Source of the DNA: Pedosphaera sp. | GTDB taxonomy: Bacteria > Verrucomicrobiota > Verrucomicrobiia > Limisphaerales > JADLHS01 | NCBI GenBank assembly: GCA_009695195.1 | Contig: SIBJ01000031.1 | Location: 1 to 37,204 of the forward strand | DNA: 37,204 nucleotides | Reading direction: 5' to 3' | The notes under the pieces: model-generated | What the model saw: the letters and a program-made list of their open reading frames with translations, nothing else | Told to the model about the DNA's origin: nothing | Databases searched by the model: none | Shown here: in pieces, positions 8,063-18,800 of the stretch | How positions within the stretch are numbered: position 1 is the stretch's first letter | Layout of the letters: the number at the start of each line of letters is the position of its first letter | Position numbers and translations under genes: made by a program

Positions 8063-9583
8063 ATGAGCGACGGTGAACATTTCCGGGCGAGGCCGATTCG
8101 TGGGAGACTTGGGAGATTCCTGAATCTTCAGCCGGCGCTTTTGTCCGCAGTGGTTTTGATGCTGTGCGTTTTTCAGTCGCCGGTGTCAGGCGCTCCCGTC
8201 GTGGTCACCAGTTCTCAGTTTCTCAGCAACGGCGACTTCCTCCTGTTGCTCAATGGCAACCCGGGCACGAGCTACCGCATCCTCGCTTCCACCGATCTCG
8301 TGAACTGGGACACCGTCGCTTATCAAGTCGCCGATGCCTCGTTCGGAGATTTCGCCTACGTGGATCGAACCACACTTTTTTTCCGCGCCCGTTTCTACGG
8401 GGCCGGACTGACCAACGGGGACATGATTTTTCCGAGCCTGAATATTTCCAGCCCCACGAACGCCGTCGTCAGCCAGCCAACGGTGCCGCTGACCGGGACT
8501 GCGTCCGATGCCAGCGGTATTCGCGAAGTCCGCCTCAACGACATCCCGATCACCGGCACGACGAACTTTTCCGGCACGCTCACACTCGTGCCAGGGACGA
8601 ACCGCTTCCTCGTGTCCGCGATTGATGCGAGCGCGAACCGGAATCGCCGCAGCCAGTTCGTGCAAATCAGTTACGTGCCGCTGCTGCCAGCCATCATCAC
8701 CCATCCGGCCCATCAAACCAACGACGTCGCCACGACCGCGACGTTCAGCGTGAACGCGGCGGGCAGTCCACCCCTTGGCTATCGCTGGCGTAAGAACGGC
8801 GCGGACTTGTCCGACGGCCCGCACTTTTCCGGCACGACGACGACGAGCCTGATCATTAGCAACGTTGGCGCGCGGGATGTGGCAGGTTACACGGTGCTCG
8901 TCACCAACGCGAGCGGCGCCGTGACCAGCAGCATCGCCACGCTGACGATCAGCACCCCGGCGGGATGGATCCCGGTCACCAACGCCAGCCACAGCGAGAA
9001 TTTCGACAGCCTCGGCGACACCGGCACCAACACGCCCGCCGGCTGGTTTGTGGGCACGGGCACCGGAGCGGTAAGCGGTACGAATGTGACGGTGAGCACT
9101 GGCTCGTCCACCGGGGGCAACAATTACAACTTCGGTTCCGCGGGCAATTCCGATCGCGTGCTGGGTTCGCTGGCTTCCGGTTCCCTCCAGCGCGATACCG
9201 AGGCGCGCTTCATCAACGCTTCCGGATCGAACCTCGTGTCGTTCGCCCTCAGCTACACCGGTGAACAGTGGCGGCAGGGCGGCACCGCGGCCGTCAACAA
9301 CGACCTCGTGCTGCAGTACAGCACGACCGGAACGAACTTCACCGCGCTGGGAAACCAGTTCAACTTCAACTCCCCCTTCGACACCGGCCCCGCGGGCGCG
9401 CTCGATGGCAACGCGGCGACGAATCGCGTGACCGGCATCGGCGGCACTTACCTCCCGACGGTCGCCGTCACGAATGGCGGCGTGTTTTATTTGCGCTGGG
9501 CGGATGCGGACAACACGTCCAACGATCACGCGCTGGGCGTGGATGACCTGACGATCACGTTCACGTTTGAAAGCGTGCCGTGA
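8063..9583 (+). CDS. Secreted protein with Ig-like domain
   Basis: This 506-residue exported protein has a long signal sequence; the hydrophobic stretch PALLSAVVLMLCVFQSPVSG ends near residue 44. Residues about 45-115 form a beta-rich module of a kind common in verrucomicrobial surface proteins (SYRILASTDLVNWD). A module near 125-200 (SGIREVRLNDIPITG) follows. Then comes an Ig-like domain at about 210-300, with YRWRKNGADLSDG and DVAGYTVLVTNASGAV as the B/C- and F-strand landmarks. The C-terminal 200 residues (SENFDSLGDTGT onward) form a beta-sandwich-like domain. I see no PEP-CTERM tail, LPXTG or anchor, so free secretion or outer-membrane association is inferred. The 160 bases before it hold no recognisable feature. 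Confidence 0.85.
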   Translation: MSDGEHFRARPIRGRLGRFLNLQPALLSAVVLMLCVFQSPVSGAPVVVTSSQFLSNGDFLLLLNGNPGTSYRILASTDLVNWDTVAYQVADASFGDFAYVDRTTLFFRARFYGAGLTNGDMIFPSLNISSPTNAVVSQPTVPLTGTASDASGIREVRLNDIPITGTTNFSGTLTLVPGTNRFLVSAIDASANRNRRSQFVQISYVPLLPAIITHPAHQTNDVATTATFSVNAAGSPPLGYRWRKNGADLSDGPHFSGTTTTSLIISNVGARDVAGYTVLVTNASGAVTSSIATLTISTPAGWIPVTNASHSENFDSLGDTGTNTPAGWFVGTGTGAVSGTNVTVSTGSSTGGNNYNFGSAGNSDRVLGSLASGSLQRDTEARFINASGSNLVSFALSYTGEQWRQGGTAAVNNDLVLQYSTTGTNFTALGNQFNFNSPFDTGPAGALDGNAATNRVTGIGGTYLPTVAVTNGGVFYLRWADADNTSNDHALGVDDLTITFTFESVP

Positions 9584-9600
9584 CGGTTGGGCGCGGGCGC

Positions 9601-12234
9601 TCAACTAAACAAATCCATCTGCGGCGGCGGGGCGAGTTGCTTGAGTTTGTCGCGCTCGGGCTGGCGGCGCGGTTGACGCACGTTGCCTTCCGGCGTGAGT
9701 TCGGATTCTTCGAGATTCACCAGGATTTGTTTCGCGCGCTCCAGAACTTCCTTCGGCACGCCGGCCAGGCGCGCAACGTGGATGCCGTAGCTTTTGTCCG
9801 TGCCGCCTTCGACGATCTTGCGCAGGAAGACGATCGAGTCCTTCCACTCGCGCACGGCGACGTTGAAGTTTTTCAATCGCGGCAAGCGTTGGGCGAGTTC
9901 GGTCAGTTCGTGATAGTGCGTGGCGAACAAAGTTTTAGCACCGACGGCGTTGTGCAGATGCTCGACAATTGACCACGCGAGGCTCAAGCCGTCGAACGTG
10001 CTCGTGCCGCGCCCGATTTCGTCGAGCACGATGAGGCTGCGCGGCATGGCGTTGTTGAGGATGTTCGCCGTCTCCGTCATCTCGACCATGAAGGTGGATT
10101 GTCCACGCGCCAGATCATCGCTCGCGCCGATGCGAGTGAAAATGCGGTCCACGAGATCAATGCGCGCCTCCGCCGCCGGAACAAAACTTCCCGTGTGTGC
10201 GAGCAAGGTGACGAGTGCCACCTGCCGGATATAAGTGGATTTGCCCGCCATGTTCGGCCCGGTGATGAGGGCGATTTGAGGAATTGCTGATTGCCGATTG
10301 CCGATTGCCGATTGAGCCGACGCGCCGCTGGCTTCTTCAATCGGCAATCGGCAATCGGCAATCGCCAATCCGGTATCATTCGGCACGAAGCGTTCATCCA
10401 CCAACTGCTGCTCCAAGACCGGATGCCGCCCATCGCGGATTGTCAGCACGCCTTCATCGCCGACTTGCGGGCGGCAGTAATTGTGCAGCCGCGCGACCTC
10501 AGCAAAACAAGCCAACACGTCCAGTTGCGCCAGTGCGGCGGCGGTTTGCTGGACGCGGGCCATTTGTCCGAGCACTTCTTCGCGCACGCGCTGGAACAAC
10601 TCGTATTCCAGTTTCACGCTCCGCTCCTCCGCGCCGAGAATTTTTCCTTCCATGTCCTTCAACTCGGGCGTGATGTAGCGCTCGCCGTTGGCGACGGTCT
10701 GCTTGCGATGGTAATGCGGCGGAACTTTGTCGAGGTTCGCATTGGTAACTTCGATGTAATAGCCGAAGACGGAATTGAACCGCACCTTGAGCGATGCAAT
10801 TCCCGTGGCCGCGATTTCGTCCGCCTGCAACTTGGCGATCCAATCCTTGCCGCCGCGCTGGGCGTTGCGGAGTTCATCGAGATCGGTGCTGAAACCATCG
10901 CGGATCATGCCGCCTTCCTTCACCGCGAGCGGCGGCTCGTCCACGATGGCGCGCGAAATCAACTCCACGAGGTCCGGCGCTTCGGAAAGCTGGGCGGTGA
11001 GGTCGGCCAACAAGGTAGGGACGCGTTCCACCGCGTCCCCAGCTTCCTCATTGATCAGGGACGCGGTGGAACGCGTCCCTACCAACCCGTGAAGGACGTT
11101 CTTCACCACCGGAATCTGCTCCAATGCCACGCGCAATGCGCCGAGATCGCGCGCATTGCCGCTGCCGCTGCTCAATCGTCCGAGCGTGCGTTCCAAATCG
11201 CGGACGCTCGCAAGTTGTGAACGGAAACTGTCGGGGCCGGATGCGTTTTTGATGAACGTCTGCACCGCTTCCTGCCGGCGGCGAATCGGCGCGACCGCGG
11301 CGAGTGGTTGCGAAAGCCAACTGCGCAACAGGCGCGCACCCATCGGCGTGACGGTTTTGTTCAGCGCGCCGTAGAGTGACGAATTTTTTGGCGCATCGTG
11401 GTGCAGCGGTTCGAGAATCTCCAGATGCCGCAGCGTCGTGTAATCGAGCGCGAGGAAATCGCTGCGACGATAGAACGAGAGCCTCGTGAGATGCTTCACG
11501 TCGCGCCGCAGATTCTGCGTGAGATAATGCAACGCCCCGCCCGCTGCGCCGATGGCCGCGCTGCGATCCTTCAGCCCGAAGCCGTCGAGCGACGCGACCT
11601 TGAAATGCTCGCGCACCGTGTAGAGCGCGGTTTCGGGCGCGAACGTCCAGTCGTCGTAGCCGCTCAGGATGCGGAACGCGCCGCGCAGCAAATCGCGCAG
11701 ACCAGTCGCCTCCGTCGGAAAAATAATTTCCGCCGGGCGCAGGCGTTCCAGTTCCGCGAGGAGTGTTGCGTCCGACTCCAGTTCCGTCGTCAGGAAATCT
11801 CCCGTCGTCAAGTCCACCAGCGCGAGGCCGAAGATTTTTCCCGAAGGATAAACGGCGGCGAGGAAGTTGTTCCGCTCCGCCACCAGCATCCGTTCATCGA
11901 AGTGCGTGCCGGGCGAGAGGATTTGCGTGACCTCGCGATTGACGAGTTTACCGGGCCGGGCTTCCTCCGTTTGATCGCAGATGGCGACCTTGCGTCCGGC
12001 TTTGAGGATGCGCGCGATGTAATTGTTCGCCGCGTGAAACGGCAGGCCGCACATGGGCACGCCATTACGGGCGGTAAGCGAGAGGTTGAGCAGTTGCGAG
12101 CCGGCCTGCGCGTCCTCGAAAAACATCTCGTAAAAATCGCCGAGGCGGAACAGCAGCAGCGCGTCCTTCGGCAGTTCGCCCTTGATGCGGCGATACTGCG
12201 CCATCATGGGAGTGAGTTGGGCTTCGGCGGACAT
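9601..12234 (-). CDS. mutS: DNA mismatch repair ATPase MutS with two hairpin insertions
   Basis: MutS recognises mispairs and starts mismatch repair. The N-terminal domain starts LTPMMAQYRRIKGELP and has the mismatch-contacting GDFYEMF near residue 32. The clamp and core follow, then Walker A GPNMAGKST near residue 658, MVEMTETANIL and the Walker B LIVLDEIGRGTSTFDG, and TLFATHYHEL near the end. Length is 877 residues, slightly longer than usual. The extra length comes from two repeat insertions. One at about residues 384-406 (VGTRSTASLINEEAGDAVER) lies between core helices. The other, at about 624-648 (IADCRLPIEE... to NRQSAIP), lies just before Walker A. Both keep the frame and every catalytic motif is intact, so activity is plausible but untested. 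Confidence 0.95.
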   Translation of the reverse strand: MSAEAQLTPMMAQYRRIKGELPKDALLLFRLGDFYEMFFEDAQAGSQLLNLSLTARNGVPMCGLPFHAANNYIARILKAGRKVAICDQTEEARPGKLVNREVTQILSPGTHFDERMLVAERNNFLAAVYPSGKIFGLALVDLTTGDFLTTELESDATLLAELERLRPAEIIFPTEATGLRDLLRGAFRILSGYDDWTFAPETALYTVREHFKVASLDGFGLKDRSAAIGAAGGALHYLTQNLRRDVKHLTRLSFYRRSDFLALDYTTLRHLEILEPLHHDAPKNSSLYGALNKTVTPMGARLLRSWLSQPLAAVAPIRRRQEAVQTFIKNASGPDSFRSQLASVRDLERTLGRLSSGSGNARDLGALRVALEQIPVVKNVLHGLVGTRSTASLINEEAGDAVERVPTLLADLTAQLSEAPDLVELISRAIVDEPPLAVKEGGMIRDGFSTDLDELRNAQRGGKDWIAKLQADEIAATGIASLKVRFNSVFGYYIEVTNANLDKVPPHYHRKQTVANGERYITPELKDMEGKILGAEERSVKLEYELFQRVREEVLGQMARVQQTAAALAQLDVLACFAEVARLHNYCRPQVGDEGVLTIRDGRHPVLEQQLVDERFVPNDTGLAIADCRLPIEEASGASAQSAIGNRQSAIPQIALITGPNMAGKSTYIRQVALVTLLAHTGSFVPAAEARIDLVDRIFTRIGASDDLARGQSTFMVEMTETANILNNAMPRSLIVLDEIGRGTSTFDGLSLAWSIVEHLHNAVGAKTLFATHYHELTELAQRLPRLKNFNVAVREWKDSIVFLRKIVEGGTDKSYGIHVARLAGVPKEVLERAKQILVNLEESELTPEGNVRQPRRQPERDKLKQLAPPPQMDLFS
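10289..10363. repeat. In-frame perfect inverted repeat in mutS, 27-bp arms of a 7-bp unit (element 4)
   Basis: Arms at 10289-10315 and 10337-10363 are exact reverse complements around a 21-base loop. Each arm is a tandem of the heptamer gattgcc. The 75-base element equals 25 codons and encodes an extra loop just before the MutS Walker A motif, where the E. coli protein, as I remember it, has only about a dozen residues. Confidence 0.93.
11014..11083. repeat. In-frame perfect inverted repeat in mutS, 26-bp arms (element 5)
   Basis: Arms at 11014-11039 and 11058-11083 are exact reverse complements around an 18-base loop. The insert encodes about 23 residues between core helices of MutS. Compared with remembered E. 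coli MutS, the flanking helices run on directly without this segment. Confidence 0.93.
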
Positions 12235-12336
12235 GCGGTGGGGAAGTTAATGACCAACGGCGCGAACGTCGAAAGGAAATTACTCACAGCGATCATTTTC
12301 AGGAGCATTTCTCGCCGGTCGCCGTCGAACAGGCGC

Positions 12337-12816
12337 ATGAAGATGACGATCAATGTGGATGAAATCCGGGTGGCCTCGCCGTGCAACGCGCGCTGGAACG
12401 ACATGGACGGCGATGAGCGGGCACGGTTCTGTCGGCAGTGCGCGAAGAATGTCTTCAACCTTTCGGCGATGACGCGGGCGCAGATCGAGACCTTGATTCG
12501 TGAAAAGGAAGGAAAGTTCTGCGGGCGGTTTTATCGGCGGCCGGATGGCCGGATGTTGACGGCGGATTGTCCATCGCGGACGCGGCGGCTGCGTGAGCGC
12601 GCGGCACGGATTGGTGCAGCGCTATGTGCGTTGGTGCTTTCGGTGGTGGGGTGTTCGCGGCCAACGAACCAGCATCGCAGCGAAAGAATGGGACAAGTGC
12701 TCATGGGCGACGTGGCGATGCCGCCGGTCGTCTGCACGACGAATCACGCGCCCGAGATCATGGGCAAGATTGCTTTGCCACCGCCGCCACCCGGTCCCGG
12801 CGCGTCGGCGAAATGA
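12337..12816 (+). CDS. Small Cys-rich protein with lipobox-like helix, unknown function
   Basis: This 159-residue protein has an N-terminal module: SPCNARWNDMDGDERARFCRQCAKNVFNLSAMT, then KFCGRFYRRPDGRMLTADCP. The CxxC and later Cys residues look like a small zinc-ribbon-like fold. I recall the pattern from several phyla, always uncharacterised. A hydrophobic helix near residues 90-107 (RIGAALCALVLSVVGCS) ends in a lipobox-like VVGC, but it is internal, so a single-pass membrane protein is as likely as a lipoprotein. The C-terminus is Pro/Gly-rich (LPPPPPGPGASAK). The start ATG 12337 keeps the conserved module whole; the same open frame runs much further upstream but only as antisense of mutS. 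It precedes the macroglobulin gene by 77 bases. Confidence 0.65.
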   Translation: MKMTINVDEIRVASPCNARWNDMDGDERARFCRQCAKNVFNLSAMTRAQIETLIREKEGKFCGRFYRRPDGRMLTADCPSRTRRLRERAARIGAALCALVLSVVGCSRPTNQHRSERMGQVLMGDVAMPPVVCTTNHAPEIMGKIALPPPPPGPGASAK

Positions 12817-12893
12817 ACGGAATGTGATTTGTTCTCGCTCCGCTTCCCGCCGGAGAGCATTTTCCATCCGAACACGTCCAACGGAAGGACATT

Positions 12894-15800
12894 ATGAAAC
12901 TGCTGACGACCTTTACCATCGCGACCGCTCTGGCACTTCAACTCTCCGCCGCCCTGCCGGACGAATATGTGCGGCTCAAGGCCGACGCGGAAAAGTTTTA
13001 CGCCGACAAATCCTTCGCCAAGGCGCACGAGCTTTACGCCGGCGTCAACGCCACCAATCTCTCACCAACCGAATCGCGCTGGGTCGGTTTCCGCCGGGCC
13101 GACACGCAATGGCGCTCGCAGGCCGCCACGCAAACCGCCGACACCACCCGGCTCGATCAGGCGCGCGACGAGTTGGAAAAACTCGTCCGCGATGTGAAGC
13201 GCGCCGAGGAACGCGACCGCGTGTGGGTGGAAGTCGAGGAGTCGCTCGGAGATTTCCACTGGACGCGGCGCAATCAGCAGAACTGGGGCGCGGCGTGGCC
13301 GTTTTACCAATCGGCGCTGGATTGGTGGGCTGGTGCGCGGGACATCGAACTGGCGCGCGAGCGTTACCTCGCGATCGTCTGGCGCTGCGCCAGACCGCCG
13401 GGGGTTGACCACAATTACTACTACGGCTACTGGGGCAACTACGTCGCGATCGACGTGCTGGAAAACGCGCTGAAGATCGCGAAGTCGGACGGAGACAAGG
13501 CGCACGCGCATTATCTCGTCGCGATGTCGCTCCGCCAACGGGCCGGCGACGCGGAGCAACGCGCGCGTGTGGCGGACGAGTTCGCGGGCGCGATCAAGCT
13601 GGGCCAGAAGACGGACTGGTATGACGACGCGCTCTACAATTTTGCCGAGTGGATGCAGAGCCAGGGGCGCGTGATCACGCACAAGGATGGCAGCCAGACG
13701 TTCGCGCCGGATTACGTTCGCGCGCTTGAACTCTTCCGCCAGCTCGTGAAGGAATTCGCGAAGGGCGAGACGCGCTATTGGGATCAGGCGCAACAGCAGA
13801 TCAAAAACATCACCGACCCGCAGGTCGGCCTGAGCGTCGGGAACATTTTTCTGCCGGACTCGGAAGTCAAATATCACTTGAATTGGCGCAACGTGAAGCG
13901 CATCGACCTCGCGCTTTACTCGGTGAACCTCACGCGCGACGTGAATCTTGCAGCCATTGACGAGAAGCGCCGACACGACTGGCTCACGTCCATCAATCTC
14001 GCCGGCTGCGAGAAACTCAAGGAATGGGCGCACGACACCCGGGACAAGGGCGACTACAAGCCAGACAGTGCTTCGCCCCGCCTCGACAAGAAACTTCCGC
14101 CCGGCGCGTATGTGCTCGAAGTGCGCGGCGGCGGCAAGGACGCACGCGAACTGATTCTAGTCACGGACGCAGCGCTGGTTTTTAAAATTTCGGGCAAACA
14201 GGCGCTCGTCTATTTCTGCAACGCGCTCGACTCAGCGCCACAACGCAAGGGCAAAGTGCGGCTGTGGGAACGCTGGCATGACGGAGTGCGCTGGCAGACA
14301 CGCTCAACCGACAAGGCGGTTAACGCCGACGGCATCGCTGTTTTTGAAAGGGCGTACTTGCGCGGTGAACTGTTCGCCGCCGCCGTTACCGCCGACCGCC
14401 AGGCTTTCAGTTCTGGCAGCGCCTGGTGGCCTGATCAGCGAATTCATTATTGGCGTGCATATGCGTTCACCGATCGGCCGGCGTATCGGCCCAAGGAAAC
14501 CGTCCAATGGAAGTTTATCGCCCGTCGTTCCGACGACGGTTCGGTCTTCTCTACGCCAGCGGGAGCTACCCTTTGGTATCGCATTGAAGGACCAGATAAC
14601 GCGCTAGTGAAGGAGGACACGGTGAAATTGAACCAGTTCGGCAGCGTGTGGGGTTCGCTCGAACTCACCGAGACCATGAAGCTCGGCGAGTATCGCGTGT
14701 CGTTCCGCGACGGGCCGCGGAACGAACCGTTCGGCCAAGCGACCTTGTTCCGACTGGAAGAATACAAGTTGCCGGAATTCAAAGTCAACGTGACGACGCC
14801 GGAAGAGAACGGGAAGAAAAAAACTTTCCGCATCGGCGACAAGGTCGAGGTGGAAATTCAGGCGGATTATTATTTCGGCGGGCCGGTGGCGAACGCGAGC
14901 GTCGAGGTGATTGTGAATCAGAATCCGTTTTATCAATCCTGGCACAAGTCGCGGGAGTTCCCGTGGTTCTACGAGGACTTGGACGGCAACCAATCGCGCT
15001 TTGGTCGCGGATACGGTGGCGGGCAGATTGTGAAGCGCGAGACGATCAAGACCGACGCCACGGGCAAGGCCACGCTCACGTTCGACACGCCGCGCGGCGG
15101 CGGGCAGGACTTCGAATATCGCGTCGAGGCGCGCGTGACGGATTCATCGCGGCGCGAGATCGTTGGCAACGGAAACGTGCGCGTGACGCGGCAGCGCTAC
15201 TACGTTTACGCCGAGGCTGATCACAATATTTATCGCCCTCAGGACAAGGCGCAGGTGAATTTCAAGGCACTCGACGCGAACGACCAGCCGGTGCAAACCG
15301 AGGGCACGGTCAAGGTCACGCGCGATTACTGGTGGGAAATCTGGATCGCGCCCGACGGCAAGGAAGTCAAAGGCGACGAACTGAAATCTCTGCGCGACAA
15401 AACTTCCATCTGGCCGCCGCCGCCGACCAAGCCGAATGAACCCGGCTGGCGCTTGAAGTTCCGTGGCTACGAGCACGACGACATTCTCACGCGCACGCTC
15501 AAGACGGACACGAACGGGCTGGCGGAATTCACCTTCACACCAGAGCGCGATGGTTACTATCGCGTCGCTTGGACGAGCGAGGATGAAGTGGCGAAGAAAA
15601 AGAACCAGGTCACGAATCCGATTCGCGCCGAAACGACCGTGTGGGTTTGCTCCGGCAAGACGACTGAGCTTGGCTATCGCTACCAGGGCGTGCAGATCAT
15701 CGCGGACAAGGACACGTTCCGCGTCGGCAACGAAGCACCCATCATGCTCGTCGCGCCGACCGCCGACCGTTACGTGCTGTTCACCGTCGAGGGCGAGGAC

Positions 15801-18800
15801 CTTTACCACTATCGCCTCGTCCATCTCGACGGCACGGTGAAGTTGATTGACCTGCTCATCGAGGAAAAGCACGTGCCGAATATTTTCCTCAGCGCCACGC
15901 TCATCAACGACCGGCAGATGTTCGTGGACACGAAACAAATCGTCGTCCCGCCGACGAAGAATTTCCTGACCGTGGACGTGAAGCCCGACCGCGCGCAATA
16001 CCAACCGCGCGAGGACGGCACGTTGACCGTCACGACGAAGAACGATGAAGGCAAACCCGTGTCCGCCGAGGTCGCGCTGAGTCTCGTGGACGAATCGGTG
16101 TTTTACATTCAGAGCGATTACGCCGGCGACCCGCGGCAATTTTATTTCGGCACGAAACGAAACCAAGTCGTCCAGACGCAGAGCACGATGAATCAGAAGA
16201 GTTACGCGAAGCTGGTCGCGGGCGAGAATGAGACGCTGATGGATGAGCGGGATTTCGAGAGGCAGAAAACTTCTCGTGAACGTCGGCAGGCGGGGTTGGA
16301 TTTGTATTACGACAAAGATGCGAACGGGCCGATGAGCGAAGACGGGGCGATGTTCGACGAGGCAAAGAGTCGGAGTGAACTTTCCTTGGGTGGAGCGGTG
16401 GGCGGCAGTGGTGGCGCCGGCAATCGTTCCTACGCCGCCCGCGCGCAAAAGCGGCCAGCTTCAGCGACGGCCCCGGCACGAATGGCACTCGAAGCTGTTA
16501 ATGACCCGAACTGGAAGCCTACGGCACCTGCTCAACCGTCAGGTGAACCTGACCCGGCTGTAACCGTCCGCACCGATTTCCGCTCGACGATTCTCTGGCA
16601 GCCGGACGTGAAGACCGACGCGAACGGCCAGGCGACGGTGAAGGTGAAATATCCCGACTCGCTCACCGGTTGGAAGACCACGGCGCGCGCGGCTTCGGCG
16701 GGGAATCAATTCGGCATCGCGAACACGACCACGCGCACGAAGCAACCGCTCATCGTCCGACTGCAAGCGCCACGCTTTTTCGTCGTGGGCGACTCGGTAA
16801 TAATTTCTGCGGTCATTAACAACAACACGGACCAGGAACTTTCGGTCAAAACGGATTTTGACGTTGGCGGGTTGGTCGTGACGGAAACAGCCACGTCCGC
16901 TCCCGCGATAAAAGTTCCTCCGCAAAGCGAGAAACGCGTTGATCGGCAATGCCACGTCGCCAAGTCCGGCGAAGTGAAACTAAAGGTCACGGCTCGCGGC
17001 GGCAAATACGCCGATGCGATGGAGAAAACTTACATCGCCCACGAACACGGCATCGAGAAATTCATTTCCAAGTCCGGCAAGGCGCGCGGCAACGACATCA
17101 CCGTGAAACTCGATTTGCCGAAGGAGCGCAAAACGGATTCCACTTCGCTCGTCGTGCAAGTCACGCCGAGCATGGCCGTGACGATGCTCGATGCGTTGCC
17201 ATATTTGATTGATTACCCCTACGGCTGCACGGAACAAACGATGAGCCGTTTCCTACCCGCCGCCATCACCGCGAAAACTCTCCGCGACCTCGGTCTGCAA
17301 CCAGAGGACGTGATGAGCCGCATCTTCGGCGGCATCGAAACGAACTCCGCCGCCGCGACGCATCCGAAAGGCAAAAAGAATTTGGCCGAACTGGACGCCA
17401 TCACGAAAGCGGGTCTGGAACGGCTCTATGATTTTCAACACAGCGACGGCGGCTGGGGCTGGTGGAAGCCCGGCGACAGCGATCATTGGATGACGGCTTA
17501 CGTTGTGTGGGGATTGACACTGGCAAAGCAGGCTGGCGTTGAAATCAAAGCGAAGGTCATTGAGCGCGGCGCGGCCTATCTCGACAAAGCACTCGTCGAA
17601 GAAGAGGAGAATTACGACATGCAGGCGTTCATGTTGCACGCGCTTGCGGCTCACAACGGAAAAGCCAGGCAGCCGTCACAATTCCAGTCGAAAGCCTTCG
17701 ACATTCTTTGGAAGAACCGTGAGAAGCTTAACGCCTACACGCGTTCGCTGGTCGCCTTGAGCGCGCATTACGTCGGCAAAAACAGCGAAGCCAAAACGCT
17801 CGTCGAAAATCTGGAAAACGGCGTCAAACGCGACGAGCGGCCGGACACCTCCGTTCTCATCGGCGGAAAAGTCGAAAACGCCGGCGTGATGGGCACGGCG
17901 CATTGGGGCGAGGACGGCATTTACTGGCGCTGGTCCGACGGCGGCGTGGAGGCGACGGCGTTTGCCTTGCGCGCGCTGCTGGCGATTGATCCGCAGAACA
18001 AGCTGATCGAACCCGTCACGAACTGGCTCATCAAGAACCGTCGCGGCGCGCAGTGGAGCAACACGCGCGATACCGCGATCGTGGTGCTGGCGATGAACGA
18101 TTATCTGCGAGTCAGCGGCGAGCTGAAACCGGAGTTGGAATACGAGTTGATCGTGAACGGCAACTCCATCGCGAAGAAGAAAATCAGCGGCGCGGACGTG
18201 TTCAGCGCTCCGAGCCGGTTCACGATTGATCCGAAACTGGCGTCCGACAGCAACGAAGTCCGACTCGTCCGACGGAAGGGCGACGCGCCAATCTATTTCT
18301 CGGTCGAAGCAAAATTCTTCAGTCTCGAAGAACCCATCACACCGGCGGGCAACGAGATTTTCGTGAAGCGCGAATACTTCAAGCTCGTGGGCCGCCCGAC
18401 GCTGCTCAAGGGTTACGTTTATGACAAAGAACCGCTGCGAGATGGTGAATCGGTGAAGAGCGGCGAGCGCGTCGAGACCTTGATTACCATCGAGGGGAAA
18501 AACAATTACGAGTATCTGCTGTTTGAGGATTTGAAACCTGCCGGATTCGAAGCGGTTGAAGTCCGCAGCGGTGAATCGCTTTACGCGCGCGAATTGAAAA
18601 GCGGAGCGGTGGAGCGTCTAAAGTCTAAAGCCCAAAGTTTAAAGTCTGCGACCACGCCCGCCGCGCCTAGTCGTGCGCGAGCGGTTCGTCCGCAACCCCA
18701 GCCCAAGCCCGCGCCCGGCGTCGAGGAGAATGATTTTACGGGCCGTCAGCGCTGGGTCTATCAGGAATTGCGCGACCGCAAAGTGGCGCTGTTCCTCGAC

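Noticed and set aside
8063..9583. PEP-CTERM or LPXTG sorting of the Ig-like protein
   Set aside because: The C-terminus ends in a beta strand without a hydrophobic helix and basic tail.
10289..11083. MutS pseudogene or frameshift
   Set aside because: The frame is unbroken through both insertions and all catalytic motifs remain.
11398..12336. Long plus-strand open frame leading into the 12337 gene
   Set aside because: It is antisense to mutS. Only the part from 12337 carries a recognisable protein with conserved Cys motifs.
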